Shown: positions 40,828 through 54,691 of the stretch, piece by piece
Position numbering within the stretch: the stretch's first letter is position 1
Layout: the number at the start of each line of letters is the position of its first letter
Source of the DNA: Diploscapter coronatus
Lineage: Eukaryota > Nematoda > Chromadorea > Rhabditida > Rhabditidae
Direction of reading: 5' to 3'
Length of the DNA stretch: 64,000 nt
Assembly: GCA_964036155.1 (NCBI GenBank)
Contig: OZ038422.1
Span: 20,545,201 to 20,609,200, forward strand
The notes under the pieces: generated by a model
The model's input: the letters and a program-made list of their open reading frames with translations, nothing else
Database searches by the model: none
What the model was told of the DNA's origin: nothing
Position numbers and translations under genes: made by a program

Positions 40828-41059
40828 TTCGAAATCTACACAAGAAATTTCTATATCCATCCTTTTCTAGATACATATCTATTGTTTTACACTGACCTGT
40901 TAACTTATCTAAACAAAATAATTGTTATGTCGTTTCTTTTAATAAATAATTGTTTCTTTTGATTTCTCAACCTCGAGCACTATTTTACTATAAGCAGAAG
41001 TAGTATCTACATTTGCATGTGAAGTGACACGAGCACGTTTCTTGCGAATATTTTGCCAC

Positions 41060-41188
41060 GGCAGTTCCACTAATTCGATACTTCAATGCACGAAGGAATA
41101 GTATGCGAAAAAGAAAAAGCCTAACCCCCCCTATCTCTGCCCCATACTATATCTCGTGCATCGAAGTATCGAATTAATGGAATTACCA
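41060..41188. mobile_element. MITE-like foldback in the 3' flank of the PARP-like gene
   Basis: Left arm 41060-41105 (ACTAATTCGATACTTCAATG ...) and right arm 41143-41188 (... CGAAGTATCGAATTAATGG) are inverted repeats, about 85 percent alike over 46 bp. In the duplicated flank at 44808-44850 only the left arm is present, so the duplication boundary falls inside this element. Confidence 0.75.
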
Positions 41189-41589
41189 TTTGCCAGTTTT
41201 TGTGTTTTTAATGATTTTTATTGCATATTTTCTAGGTAACTAGGCGTAGGCCATTTCTTTAGATTTTTTTTTTAAATGACTCCTTGTCAATTTTTTCTTA
41301 CTTATTATAGTCCATAGATATCTTTACGGTTGTGTAAAAATCGATTAGATAGCGATCTTAAAGCAGTCATATCAACTATCTGACATTTCAAAATGTCTTA
41401 TTATATTGTTCTCTTGCATAAATAAGGTGATCATAAATTGTAAATGGGATAATTATCTGGTATTTATTTTCAATATTCATCCATTTTCATTTAAAATAAT
41501 AATAATCAAATAAACATCGATTCGCAGGTCGAGAATTCCAAAATCAAACAATTGGACAGAACATGCACAAATTATTTTAATTTATCAGT

Positions 41590-41949
41590 CAAGTATGCCG
41601 GAACGGGACACTCAGAGGATTCTTTTTAGTCGTCTAGTCGTCATCCATATCCGTCTCGTCCTCACCAGCTGGTCACGGAAGCGAATGTTGACGCCAACAA
41701 TCGTTTCAAGTAGCTCTAAAAAATGTCCTCGGATCGCTGATATGAATTATGGAAGGCATTACCATTCTCTTGTTGTTGCTAAGGGAAAATTGTATGCAAT
41801 CGGAGGGTGAGCTGAAATTTTGCATATCTTCATACGAAATATTTGTTAACTTGGATTTTATAGTTTTTGATGGGAATTTTTATGATTCAATCGAGGAATG
41901 CGACCCACAAACGAATAAATGGCGTAAAGTCGGAAAGTTAACATAAAAT
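41590..41949 (+). pseudogene. Kelch gene remnant between the PARP-like paralogues
   Basis: Two exon-like pieces match the 3' end of the kelch gene at 18093: RIADMNYGRHYHSLVVAKGK followed by LYAIGG and a GT donor, then DSIEECDPQTNKWRKVGKLT and a stop. The second piece is out of phase with the first at the splice. No F-box or earlier kelch exon precedes it. It is a truncated, probably dead copy. The flank after it (to about 42190) also resembles the flank of the 18 kb gene. Confidence 0.7.
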
Positions 41950-42467
41950 AAAGCTTGATTATAATAATCTCAGGTTTCATATAATAATTTTATTCAATAA
42001 AATGTGAAATAATAATTTAATTTCAATGCACATGACACAGACAACTCTCGAAGATATTCAATAAAGACTCTGAAAAATTGCAACTGAAATAAATATTCTT
42101 TAAAATATTGTACTTCAAAAATTCTGTAACCAAATCCGATATCTATTTCATAGCAATTTCAAAATATATAACAGAAATAGTAATCGATTTCTTGTGAACA
42201 GTTTTGCTGAACGTATTCAAAATATAATATTGTTCGTCGGCAGCACCAATGTTAGCGTATTTTTCGTATTCTCTCGATGTTTCACTGAAATAGCCTATGT
42301 ATTTTCTTCTTAGTCAATCTCTTTTTCATTACCTGATTGATGATGAGACATTTCTTTATCATTTTCATAATATCAACCTATTTAATTTCAGTTCAGTACC
42401 TTTCAGTATTTGTTAACTTTATTTTATCGTCCTGCCACTATTCATTTTCGTTCTTCTTAATTCTAAA

Positions 42468-42616
42468 TGGCCTCTTGCACTAGTTACCCCTTGGTTATTC
42501 TTACCCTTTTGTAGAAGTTGTCTCCTTTTCTGAAAATAGTATGGGGGAAAAGAAAAAAGAGGGTAACTTCTACAAGAGGGTGAAAATAACTAGGGGGTAG
42601 CTAGTGCAAGAGGCCA
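42468..42616. mobile_element. MITE-like foldback, 150 bp
   Basis: Left arm from 42468 (TGGCCTCTTGCACTAGTTAC ...) and right arm to about 42616 (... TAGCTAGTGCAAGAGGCCA) pair over about 55 bp with a few mismatches. It lies 80 bp upstream of the ubiquitin-PARP gene start codon, so it is within or next to its promoter. Confidence 0.8.
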
Positions 42617-42693
42617 ACCGCTATAAATAAGCTTTTATCCAATTTGAATGTACATAATTTTAGGGTATTCTAGTGCTTGTAACTCGACTCATA

Positions 42694-44567
<1,874 letters not shown>

Positions 44568-46006
44568 TTCGAAATCTACACAAGAAATTTCTATATCCAT
44601 CCTTTTCTAGATACATATCTATCGTTTTATACTGACCTGTTAACTTATCTAAACAAAATAATTGTTATGTCGTTTCTTTTAATAAATAATTGTTTCTTTT
44701 GGTTTCTCAACCTCGAGTACTGTTTTACTGTAAGCAGAAGTAGTATCTACATTTGCATGTGAAGTGACACGAGCACGTTTCTTGCGAATATTTTGCCACG
44801 GCAGCTCCACTAATTCGATACTTCAATGCACGAGGAAATAGCATGTGAAAAAGTGTGGCGACAATAGCGCGTATTTGGTGCAAGTCTCATCTCAATTGGA
44901 TGATCACATCTTTATAAGCGTGCACAAACAGACAAACACACTTCGCAATAAATACTATTTTGAAATGACGACAGACTTGCATAGGGTGAAATGAATTCAC
45001 GAAATGCTTGCATTTCAAATCCAAGTTTGATAGATATGCGGTCAGCTAGATAAAACCAGATAGTTCACGGAAATGAACACCACTTCAAATTTCTTTATTA
45101 ACAAGCAAATCGTCTTTATTTAAAAGATAAAACTCTGCAGCTGAAATCTAAACTCAAGCAAAATGAATATCATGATTCAAGGAAGCTCGATCAAACTGAA
45201 AATCAGTAGAATAAAGTATCTAACCTACGAATTGGAACATGCAAAATTATAAAGGTAAAAATGACAAATTGTGAATTCAAGAGGCAGATTTGGTGTGGCT
45301 GTGCTTGTCGAATTCCTCTTCTGCAAAATGCACATCTTCATTCATCATCTGCATTGCTTCCAACCCGTTCCATCAGCAGCAACGTCTTCCTCCTCGTTCT
45401 CGTTTTCCCTCTCGATTCTCGAGCAGCCCAGTGTCTGGCAATGAGTCTGATTCGCTTGTTCGGTTCTCAACTCGCTGCTGCTTTCCTCGAATTCTTCTCT
45501 GCTCCATTGTTCAGCTGAAACTCGATGAAAATTGGAAAACAACCAAGTTCACATTTTAAGATGCTTTTAGACGCAGAAATAGCAGAATTTTGTGTTCAAG
45601 TATTGCAGGAGCGTGGCGAATGAATCGTTCGCATGTCGAGTACGCAAGTTGGCGTCAGTTTGTGAATCACGAATGCTCCCTTCTCTTTTCCCTCTTGTCT
45701 CTCGCTCAGAGCATTAGTGTCGCGCAAATTGCCGCCAACGTCAGTGTCAGTTCATGTCAGTTCGTGTCAGCGTCGCATCGGTGGTCGTATTAGTATCGTA
45801 TCAGTGTCACACTCTGGAATGTCTGGTAACAATAATAAAACACAAGTGGGCCAGCCCCAAGGAACTCTCTCCCAGGCGGAGAGATGCTCCGCTCACAAGA
45901 GATGGAGAGAAAGAGAAAAGAAGGGGGGTTGGCTGCCCTCCAACAGTGAAATCATTGACCGGGGAAGTGATGGCTAATAAGAATTTAAACGGTGCGCACG
46001 CATATG
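44568..46006. other. 3' flank, composite duplicate and promoter region
   Basis: The first 270 bp repeat the flank of the first PARP-like gene. The stretch 44962-45690 is the composite copy described separately. The remainder (45690-46006) contains short repeats of GTCAG(T/C)GTCAG at 45710-45810 and no convincing coding sequence. The frame at 45717-45977 is low complexity and unspliced. Confidence 0.5.
44962..45690 (-). pseudogene. Two-piece copy of parts of the dehydrogenase gene
   Basis: 44962-45310 matches 49913-50262 (3' UTR and end of the last exon of the dehydrogenase). 45308-45690 matches about 51226-51600 (its acidic-insert exon, EQWSREEFEESSSEL on the minus strand). The intervening ~960 bp of the parent are missing, with a clean junction at the word CGAATTCCT shared by both sites. 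It lacks a start, the Rossmann fold and the catalytic residues. Confidence 0.85.
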
Positions 46007-46014
46007 TATATAAA
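46007..46014 (+). promoter_or_regulatory. TATA box
   Basis: TATATAAA followed by a GC-rich stretch (GCGGCGCCC), 78 nt upstream of the start codon of the cysteine-rich peptide gene. With a start site about 25-30 nt further on, the leader would be about 50 nt. No other gene in the window shows such a clear TATA box. This suits a strongly or inducibly expressed secreted product. Confidence 0.7.
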
Positions 46015-46091
46015 GCGGCGCCCTTGCTAACTCACTTCGTTCACCTTATTTTACTTCTTTCACTTTGTGCGAATAGCCTATTATCAAAATC

Positions 46092-46492
46092 ATGAAGATC
46101 TACTTGATTGGAACATTGCTCGTGCTAGCTTGCCTGTGTATGGCTAATGCTGAGAAGGTATATCAATTCAAATTTCTTCTTCGGGGCTTACTCGCGGCTT
46201 GGAGAGCTTTAGATATTTTTAAATGACATTTTAAGGAATCAAATCCTAGCCCTAACTTGCTCATTAGCCGTTTAAGGGAACAAGCCAATAAAGCCATTCA
46301 AGTCGTCGATGATCAGGTGATTTTGAACATGAAACTTCATTTATTAAACTATAAATTTAGAAGGAAAATGGACAAATTTTGCCAAAGTCGCGAGAAAATG
46401 CGATTACAGGTCCACTGAAAAGCGATTGTGGGTTCTGTCCTGGATATAATTGTTGTAAACCTGGGATAGGGTTTTGCTGCAATTGGCGCTAG
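46092..46492 (+). CDS. Secreted cysteine-rich peptide precursor
   Basis: Three phase-0 exons (46092-46157, 46236-46316, 46361-46492) encode 92 aa. Residues 1-20 are a textbook signal peptide (MKIYLIGTLLVLACLCMANA), nearly all in exon 1. Residues 23-70 form an acidic/basic linker or propeptide without cysteine. The last ~22 residues hold six cysteines spaced C-x2-C-x4-CC-x6-CC with Gly and Pro turns, ending NWR. This signal/pro/mature layout, one part per exon, is typical of antimicrobial peptides and of small venom-like or defence peptides. I cannot assign a family or target. No dibasic cleavage site is obvious; a lone Lys precedes the cysteine region. A TATA box lies upstream and AATAAA at 46707. 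Confidence 0.78.
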
Positions 46493-46598
46493 AGCCATGA
46501 CGAAACAAGTGTTGAATATGACGAACATTGATTGATCTTAACTAAAACAATTTTGTTGTATATTTTTATCAAAACGATTTTTTTGTTTATATATGTAC

Positions 46599-46685
46599 AG
46601 TGAAAGCTCCCTAAGCTTGCTTCCTCTCCTCTAAACTCGCCCCCACCTCCGGAGGAGTGAGGCAAGTTTAGGGAGCTTTTACTGT
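46599..46685. mobile_element. MITE-like foldback in the 3' UTR of the peptide gene
   Basis: ACAGTGAAAGCTCCCTAAGC at the left is mirrored by GCAAGTTTAGGGAGCTTTTA followed by CTGT at the right. The ends are therefore ACAGT...ACTGT, with arms of about 26 bp and a GC-rich loop. It lies before the AATAAA at 46707-46712, so it would be transcribed in the 3' UTR. Confidence 0.75.
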
Positions 46686-46706
46686 AAATTTTTTACCGCA
46701 ATTTTA

Positions 46707-46712
46707 AATAAA
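46707..46712 (+). terminator. Polyadenylation signal of the peptide gene
   Basis: AATAAA, 215 nt after the stop codon, followed by T-rich sequence. Confidence 0.55.
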
Positions 46713-46719
46713 CTCTTTG

Positions 46720-49700
46720 CGCATTATTGGAACTTAATTGTTTTTGTGGTATAATATGAACCTTTCCAAATAAGTCGACACTATAAAACTAGTTGTTCGC
46801 AGCAATCTTGTCAAGTTTACTTTTTAATCGATCTCCTATCACTAAAAACATGCATTTTTTTTTGCAGAAAATCGACCCTAACTCGAAAATTTTGTTATTT
46901 TTTTGGTAAAATTTGATTTCATATTCAAATTCTCTTGACAATTTTACATCTTATGCACTAAAATTAGATCCAAAAGAGGGGGACACCAATAACATTATTA
47001 TTGCACCAAAGTTGGTGACTCAAAAATCGAAATTTCAATTTTGAGGGCTAGACCCCACAGCGTGTATACTAATCGATAGAGCTCATCAAACTGAGTAACT
47101 TTTATGAAGACATCATATAGTTGTCTATTTTGGTATGGGAGTGGTACCTCAAAAACCAAAATTTAATGTCAATTTTCAAGAAAATGATACGAGAATATTT
47201 TCCTAGGTAGTCTACCAAAATTTGGGCTTAAATTGACACTAGAGACATCTATTATTTATTCCCATTCAATTTGGAATCGAATGATACCAAACATGGTATT
47301 GTACCAAATGGTAGCGACTCATATGGTCAAGTTACCATTTAGTAAATAAGACCCATCATGTTATATACCAAACAAAAGCCCTTATCGAGCTGAGAAATAT
47401 GTTGGAAACCGCTTGAAAAACATATTAATTCAGTTTAATATCATGTAACCTTTTATTTGACATACTATATTTTACTAGATTCAGCCGGCCGCTTCGTGGC
47501 CTCCTTCGCCTAGGACTTTTGCTTCGCAAAAGTGTAAAATAAAAAAAAAAAACAATACCAAACCAAACCAAAAACAATGCAAAATATCTCCTAACAATCA
47601 ATGTAAATCTCATTCACCATATCTCGCATCAATCAATACTGTATCTTCATATTCATATTTTCTATCTAATTAAAAATTCAATCAGTCGTTTAAAATATTT
47701 CTTTGTCATCATTCAATTGTCCCATTGATGTCATTTTCCACTATCTGGAGACCACCTTTCAAGGTCAAGATATGTCGGATAATGACTATACATTATTCGA
47801 CTTTTCATCAGAGAAGAAACTAACAGTGAAGTCAAAAATTAGCATTTATGGCAACTAAAAAATTAAATCGCGATAAAAGCTATACATTGCAAATCAGGAC
47901 GAAAAGACCCTTTGCAACCATGTATAACACTTTGGTCTGTCATGCTTACTATTCGAGAACTAAGCTTGGGCAGATAAACAAACACACTTAACAAAAATAT
48001 TAAAAAGTAAGATTCGACTACACATAATATAACATAGTTACAAATTATGGGATGAATTTTCGCAACTCTTCTTGTACACTGCTTAGCATTAGGGAATTTT
48101 TTTCGCTACAATATACACATGTCATACGAAATTATGCTTTATTGGAACATGTAATATTGCAAAATTATTGAAAGGTATCTTAACTTTTCCTTCTGGTTAA
48201 TGTCATTCAATGTGCCGAATTTCGCATTAGGAACATGGATTCCCTAAAATAATACCTAATTTTGTCTAGATATATCATAATCAAAAAATAGCCGCATACA
48301 ATACTTTCATAAATATTCGTTAAATCTAGACACTCTAGAGTTTTCATGTGTTCAAATTTTTATTGAACTTTACCCTCTTAAAAATTAGGAGTGGATCGAT
48401 ACGATCGAGGAGATTAAACTGAGCATTTTTGGTAAAAGGACCATGCAAAAATATTCACTCTTTGAATTTCTAGAATTTTTTTTCGAGCGTCACTTAACTA
48501 TGGAAAGTATTATTTTGACGTACAAACTGCGTATTTGTGCATATCACCCCGAACGAACTATATCAGCGTGGTCCACTCGGGAAGTGCTTCAAAACTATCA
48601 GTCTCGACCGAAATTTTGTGTACACATCCAAAAATGTCCCTTTGTCAGTGATGAACTAAATAAATAGTCTTATATGTATATCAAGGTGCCTACGAGTTCA
48701 TGCGGAGATAAGACAGTGCTTTGGCGAAATGTGAGCTTTATTTTGTAGTCACATTCTATTTATAACAAATGACTGATAAATTGTTTGCAGTAAACAAAGC
48801 TCAAATTTAAATTTTATTGGATTGACAATAATTTTATGGCGGTTCAAATGTAAATTCGATACCCATTTTATAAAATAGAAAGTAATTCAAAGTTTTAGTT
48901 TCTATGGTTTTAATAGGCTGAAAAACTTTGATGTTTTTCACAAATATAAAATTTTTCAAACGGTACCCTGTATTGATTTAAAACATTAATGGAATTTTTC
49001 AAAACTGCTAAGTGATCTTCCGTTATTCAATTTTATGACATTAATTTTACCATATCAGTGTTTAATAGTTCTATCACTTTTATTCATGAGAAATTTTATA
49101 CGGTCATAGTTTTATAGCAGTTTCTTTTTCTATAATTTTAAGACTCTAACTGATTAAGGTCTAATTGTAAGTTATTCCTTATCAATGTTTTCATTCATAC
49201 ATTGGCTTCATCGGTTATACTATGATTGACGAATCTTTTGAAATATTGTGAGCATAGTTTCGTCAAGGTACTGATAAGAACGCTTGTGAAGATTTTCGAA
49301 TTGTTTTCAATAAACGATCAAATTAAAGACAAATATTAACCAACTTATACTCAATCCTTATTATTTGAATAAGTTTCATTTGACAAACTCCAATTTAACA
49401 CACGAAAGACATGGAAGTGATCAAAGTTTTTCCATTAGCACTATCATTAGCTGTTTATAATGTAAATGAATGAAGGAGAAAAATCACTTATAAATAAAAA
49501 TTGACTTGTTCTAAACTTTGAAATTTTTCAAAATCACCCTTATCATGATTATTAAAGAAGAGAGGTAGAGACGCGAATATGATCCAGAATATCACAAAAT
49601 TATTAATATTCAAACAAGGGAAAGGTGGACACATGAAAATAGTGCAAAATTAAAAATGGGCCTAAAATCGATTGTATACACTTATCCACGCTCCTAGCAC

Positions 49701-49912
49701 CTTGCAATTATTGTGCAGAGGAACGTTTTCCGTTAATGAACATGAGAGTGAAATTGAGAAAAACATTGTTAGTCAGGGACTCAAAAAATGGGGCATTTCA
49801 TAGGAAAATTTTCGAATGATGGGGAAGAGTTGAATATGAAAGGATGCTAGTTCGATGAAGATCTTCAAAAACATATGTTTCTCGTTTCTATGTCTAAATA
49901 ACATGGGTCACT
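46720..49912. other. Long gene-free stretch
   Basis: AT-rich DNA. The 74-codon frame at 48443-48667 (+) has no splice context and no motif, and I do not accept it. Around 47000-47400 several TACCAT/ATGGTA words recur, as they do near 26000-26090, suggesting old related repeats. A short GC-rich palindromic patch occurs at 47488-47530. Confidence 0.5.
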
Positions 49913-50228
49913 CGAAATGATGACAGACTTGCATAGGGTGAAATGAATTCACGAAATGCTTGCATTTCAAATCCAAGTTTGATAGATATGCGGTCAGCTA
50001 GATAAAACCAGATAGTTCACGGAAATGAACACCACTTCAAATTTCTTTATTAACAAGCAAATCGTCTTTATTTAAAAGATAAAACTCTGCAGCTGAAATC
50101 TAAACTCAAGCAAAATGAATATCATGATTCAAGGAGGCTCGATCAAACTGAAAATCAGTAGAATAAAGTATCTAACCTACGAATTGGAACATGCAAAATG
50201 ATAAAGGCGAAAATGGCAAATTGTGAAT

Positions 50229-53200
50229 TTAGGAGACAGATTTGGTGTGGCTGTGCTTGGCGAATTCCTGCGGCATCCAGGAGAATCGCTGTACGTCGGC
50301 AGACTCCATTCCATTGTAGTGAGGAAGAGAAGTAGCCACTGCTTTCTGGGACATTGAAATTAGAAGAAAATTCTTGCAAAAATGAAGTTATACATTTAAC
50401 AGTCGGTTTCAATTTCAATGTTTAAATTAAGAATGGAATCTGTATATTTTCTGATGCACTCATTGCATACTGCAATATGAACCTTCAGCACTTCAACATT
50501 CAAATGACTTGGAATGGATTCTGATTCTTTAGGGCGAAAATTTGCTTCATACAAACCATCAAATTACCTCGAAGCTCTTCTTGTACGTGTAGCCAAAGAG
50601 CAGATTGCACTTGACTGTGTTGAAGAATGTCCAGTGACGAAAATTCAGGTAGAACACATTTGGATGGGGCAGCTGAAATTAAGAGAAATGAAATAATGCC
50701 AAGTTATAAGATGATTTACGGTGGAGAAGGCGCGGTGCAGATCGCGAAGAGGGTAGACAGTGTTGATGAGTTGAAGAATGGAAGTGAGGAAGAGATAGAG
50801 CAAATAAACGGGGAGGAACGGGATGCGGAAGGAAGTCGAGCGAGTGCCGTTCTTGCCCTGGAAACTATAAATCCGTTGTGATCTTCATGAATTGGCTAAA
50901 AATGCCGAATTCGGAATTAGAATTATGCTCAATCTTCTTCAGGATCCTAAAGATTGTCTAAACTGTACTTTAAGGATCGGGACAGACTGAAATCTTAAAA
51001 GTCTGATGAGCAACTTGAATTTTAGAACATGTTGGGGGTCAAGCCGTGCTCTGGTCGGAAATATTCGGTCTGTGTTTGAATCCTGCTGATTTCCTAATTT
51101 CAAATTTGCATACCTGCAGGACCTTATCGAACACCTCGAATAAGTTCCCCTTTGGAGTGTCATCAGCCACTAGCACAATCTCTTTTCGAATGATCGCTTT
51201 CTGTTCATCATTTTCGTCGTTGTCGAATTCCTCTTCTGCAACATGCACATCCTCATTCATCATCTACATTGCTTCCAACCCGTTCCATCAGCAGCAACGT
51301 CTTCCTCCTCGTTCTCGTTTTCCCTCTCGATTCTCGAGCAGCCCAGTGTCTGGCAATGAGTCTGATTCGCTTGTTCGGTTCTCAACTCGCTGCTGCTTTC
51401 CTCGAATTCTTCTCTGCTCCATTGTTCAGCTGAAACTCGATGAAAATTGGAAAACAACCAAGTTCACATTTTAAGATGCTTTTAGACGCAGAAATAGCAG
51501 AATTTTGTGTTCACGTATTGCAGGAGCGTGGCGAATAAATCGTTCGCATGTCGAGTACGCAAGTTGGCGTCAGTTTGTGAATCACGAATGCTCCCTTCTT
51601 TTCTCTACTCTTTTTCTTTCGTCGCGCAGCTACAATAATGCTCAATTTGAATATTTTAAAGCAAAAAAAATTGAGAACATAATTTGAAAAATCTGACATT
51701 CTTCCTCCTCTTCAGTTTCCTCGATGACGACAGACAGCGATTCGTAGAATTCCCCACTCGAGAGCGTGTCGCCCGGAATGTCGTCGTCCGAGTCATAGAG
51801 TATGGCTGAAATGGAATGATTGCTTGAAATCTGCTGAGCGGCTTCTTGTAAAAATCGCATATCGTGTAAATTCAAATTTGCATATAAGGATAGGTATTGA
51901 TAAGGGGTTATTTGTCCGAACAAAGAACTGGAAAATAAACCCGAAATTTCGAAATTGAACACCCCCTACATATCCTATTTTCCCCGAATAGATGCATGAA
52001 GTTTCACCGATGTATGGATTTTACAAAAGTAGCTAAAATTCATCATACCAGGAAGGACTCCCTGCAACTGAGACTCGTAGTAATCCAACATGTCACGATC
52101 GTCGAACGAGCCAAACAGACTGAATTCCTGGTAGCCTTCTCGGAATTTTGCCTGAAACAAATCCGATCAAATTTGGAAGGAAGCAAATCATTTCAGTCGG
52201 TAAGTCTCTCGAGATTTAGACTATGATGTTTTCCTGTGAATAACATGAATCGATACTAAATTGTGAACGTGAATAGATTTATCATAGAAATAACGAAATT
52301 ACTACTTTACCCAAATTCTCATATGATAGACGGAAGAAAAGTATGAATCAATCGTTTTTCAGAAATCCCTGACTTACCGCATAACTGTCGCGAGCGACTT
52401 CAACCGACCCGTCCAGTTTGCTGTCTCTTTTTCTGTTCATCGCCTGCTTCCCGTCTCCTTCTTCTGCCTTCTTCGATTCATCTGCAGTTATATTTGCGAA
52501 GTCAAGCTTCTTCACAGGACTGTAGGCAGACAGATTGAGGAATACGGGTTTTTTGCATCGAGGAGTCGAAGCTGAAAAGTAATTTAAGAATAGAATTTTG
52601 ACAGAAAGAAAATGACAGAGCGCTTTAATGAAGGTTGCATAATTCAAAACTTTTCTATTTGTATTCATCCTTTCCAGCTTTCATAGATCGTGAATTTCGT
52701 AAACACTAGTTCGTTACTTACAGTAGTATTTTGGAGTGGCTGCAGTATTGTTGGCGAGCAGCTTGTCGGTAGTTTTGAGGACGATGTCTGCCACGTTCTC
52801 CACATGGGTCATCTGAAATTGTGAAAGCTTCAATTTCAGACGTGAACACGAGTGCTAGAGTTAGCTCACAAAATAAAAGAACGGATTTTAAAAGAGAAGA
52901 AAGGTAAAATCATCTACATATCTTCATTTGGAAAGTTTTTGCAAATTGGATATCAATAAGAATCGGAATGGAAAGTTCGATAGAATAGGTTCCGAAAGAA
53001 ACTACCAATGAGTTGTACCTGCAGAAACCCCTCGCCATCCCCAATTCGCGGAATGCGTCCACCGAAGAATCGAGACATCCAGATGAGGTCGGTCAGCACA
53101 GAGGACGAGTCGTCTGCACCAAATATCGGGCCGCATCTCCTAGAAATGAAGACAGATAGATTGTCTATTGCATAAAAGCCGAATTGGAGAGCCCAAAGCC

Positions 53201-54450
53201 CGAAATGCAGAAGAATGAGAAAAAGTAGATCATTGTCATTTGGAAATCGTGTGTAGTTTGGAGCGAGTCCACTTATGATATTCCAGATTCAAGATCAGCT
53301 TACAGAATGCAGTATTCCCGTCCAATCGTTTTGATCATCTCTTCTGCAATGCATTTCGATTCGCAGTACTCCTGGAAATTGGAAGAAATGCTCTGGAAGT
53401 CCAAAAGTAGACTTACGGGAAATGGCCACTGCGAACGATATTTGGTTGGATCGGCCTCTGCCTCGAAGACATTGGGCCACCTGGTGGAGCACTGCAAGAG
53501 GCAACTCGACAAGTGGATGATGGGACTGGAAGAGAAGAACAGGATTTGCTTCACTGCTGCAAGGGGGACCGTGCAAATTAAATGAATTGCTGATTTTCCT
53601 GACCTCGCACGTTGTACTTCGTCAGATTTTCCTCGTCCGGGAACAGGCGCAAATCCTGATAATCCACCAGATTCACAACGATGTCTGCCTTCTTGAGTAT
53701 ACGAAGAGACGATTCGTCTTCTGAAATTTAGTTCGTGAATTTTTCCAGCTTGACCTTGAAAAATAACTGGTTCTGAAAAGCAAAATCACAATATGTCAGC
53801 GTATTATCGTCGCTCGAAATACGATTTCTAAGAATCGGTTAATTTTTGAGAACTTTATCAAAAATGGAAACTTGGCAACCGTGGAGTATTGCCATTATGT
53901 GTAATGCTTATCGCTTCATAGCTGATTCTTTTCAATTCATCACGTCTCACCTCCAATGACGATAAACTGATTTGAAACTTCTAAGCGAAAATGTTAAAGA
54001 AGCTATATTGATCTTCTGCACTGATTGAAAGACCGTGAAATTTCCAATAAGTTTATTTCGACTTTGAAAGAAAAAAAACCTTTTGAAGATAAATAAAAAA
54101 TTACAGTTACAAATTGCTTCGGAATTCTGAAATGGTATTAATCCACATTAAAACGAGGTGCGATCACAAAGTATGCAAGAGTGAGAGTCATGCAAGTCTT
54201 CGTAGTCCATCTCGTTCTAACGAGAATTAATACCACCACTGGAGGTTTAAAATTCCAACTTCTCTATATCGAGTACGAACGAGATTTTCTGAATACCTGA
54301 GAGAATGGCATTAACGTCCAGCTGAATGACCTTGACGAAACAGGTCTTCTCCTTCTCTGCAATGGCTTTGACGACCGCCCTGCCGAGCAGAGAGCCGCCT
54401 CCCAGCACTGCAATGGAGCGACGACGCGACGCTGCAGGTGGATACAGCAT
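50229..54450 (-). CDS. 3-beta-HSD/sterol dehydrogenase-like extended SDR with acidic insert
   Basis: About fourteen exons give roughly 575 aa. Exon 1 (54450-54297) has the Rossmann start IAVLGGGSLLGRAVVKAI. Then come ADIVVNLVDYQD and ILFFSSSPII, and the catalytic YCESK (Y-x3-K) near 53360. FGGRIPRIGDGEGFLQ and MTHVENVADIVLK are the conserved substrate-side motifs of this family. The C-terminal part has a hydrophobic segment (FLPVYLLYLFLTSILQLI), then FRHWTFFNTVK and a stop at 50229-50231. Relatives (3-beta-HSD, NSDHL) oxidise 3-beta-hydroxysteroids with NAD and sit on ER membranes. They are about 360-375 aa. The extra length is a Glu/Asp-rich insert (YDSDDDIPGD, EETEEEEE, ENENEEEDV) coded by five exons between the conserved core and the membrane part. 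Confidence 0.85.
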
Positions 54451-54691
54451 TCTGCCTCTGGAAAGTTGGAGAAGTCGCGAAAAATGTGCGGAATAATGAA
54501 CGAAAAGCGGAAAGGAATAATGACAAAAACCACTTAGCGAAAATAGATCCGAAACAGTCGAGTGGCCTAAAATCATTCGAGCCGCGTGTCTCGACAACAA
54601 GCGGTCGGATCTGATTTTCCAGTGGATTGAGTTTGGAATTTGATTTGTCCGTCTGCGTCCCGCAACACCAGCTACAGCCATCGACAGCAAA
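54451..54691. promoter_or_regulatory. Likely shared promoter of two divergent genes
   Basis: Only 241 bp separate the start codon of the dehydrogenase (-) from that of the LDL-receptor-like gene (+). No TATA box is evident. Both leaders and promoters must fit here, unless one gene has a distant leader exon. Confidence 0.5.

Noticed and set aside
45261..45559. Ser/Phe-rich + strand frames, repeated at 51046-51474
   Set aside because: Reverse shadow of the acidic-insert exon of the dehydrogenase and of its duplicate.
48443..48667. 74-codon + strand frame
   Set aside because: Isolated in AT-rich spacer, no motif, no splice or promoter context.
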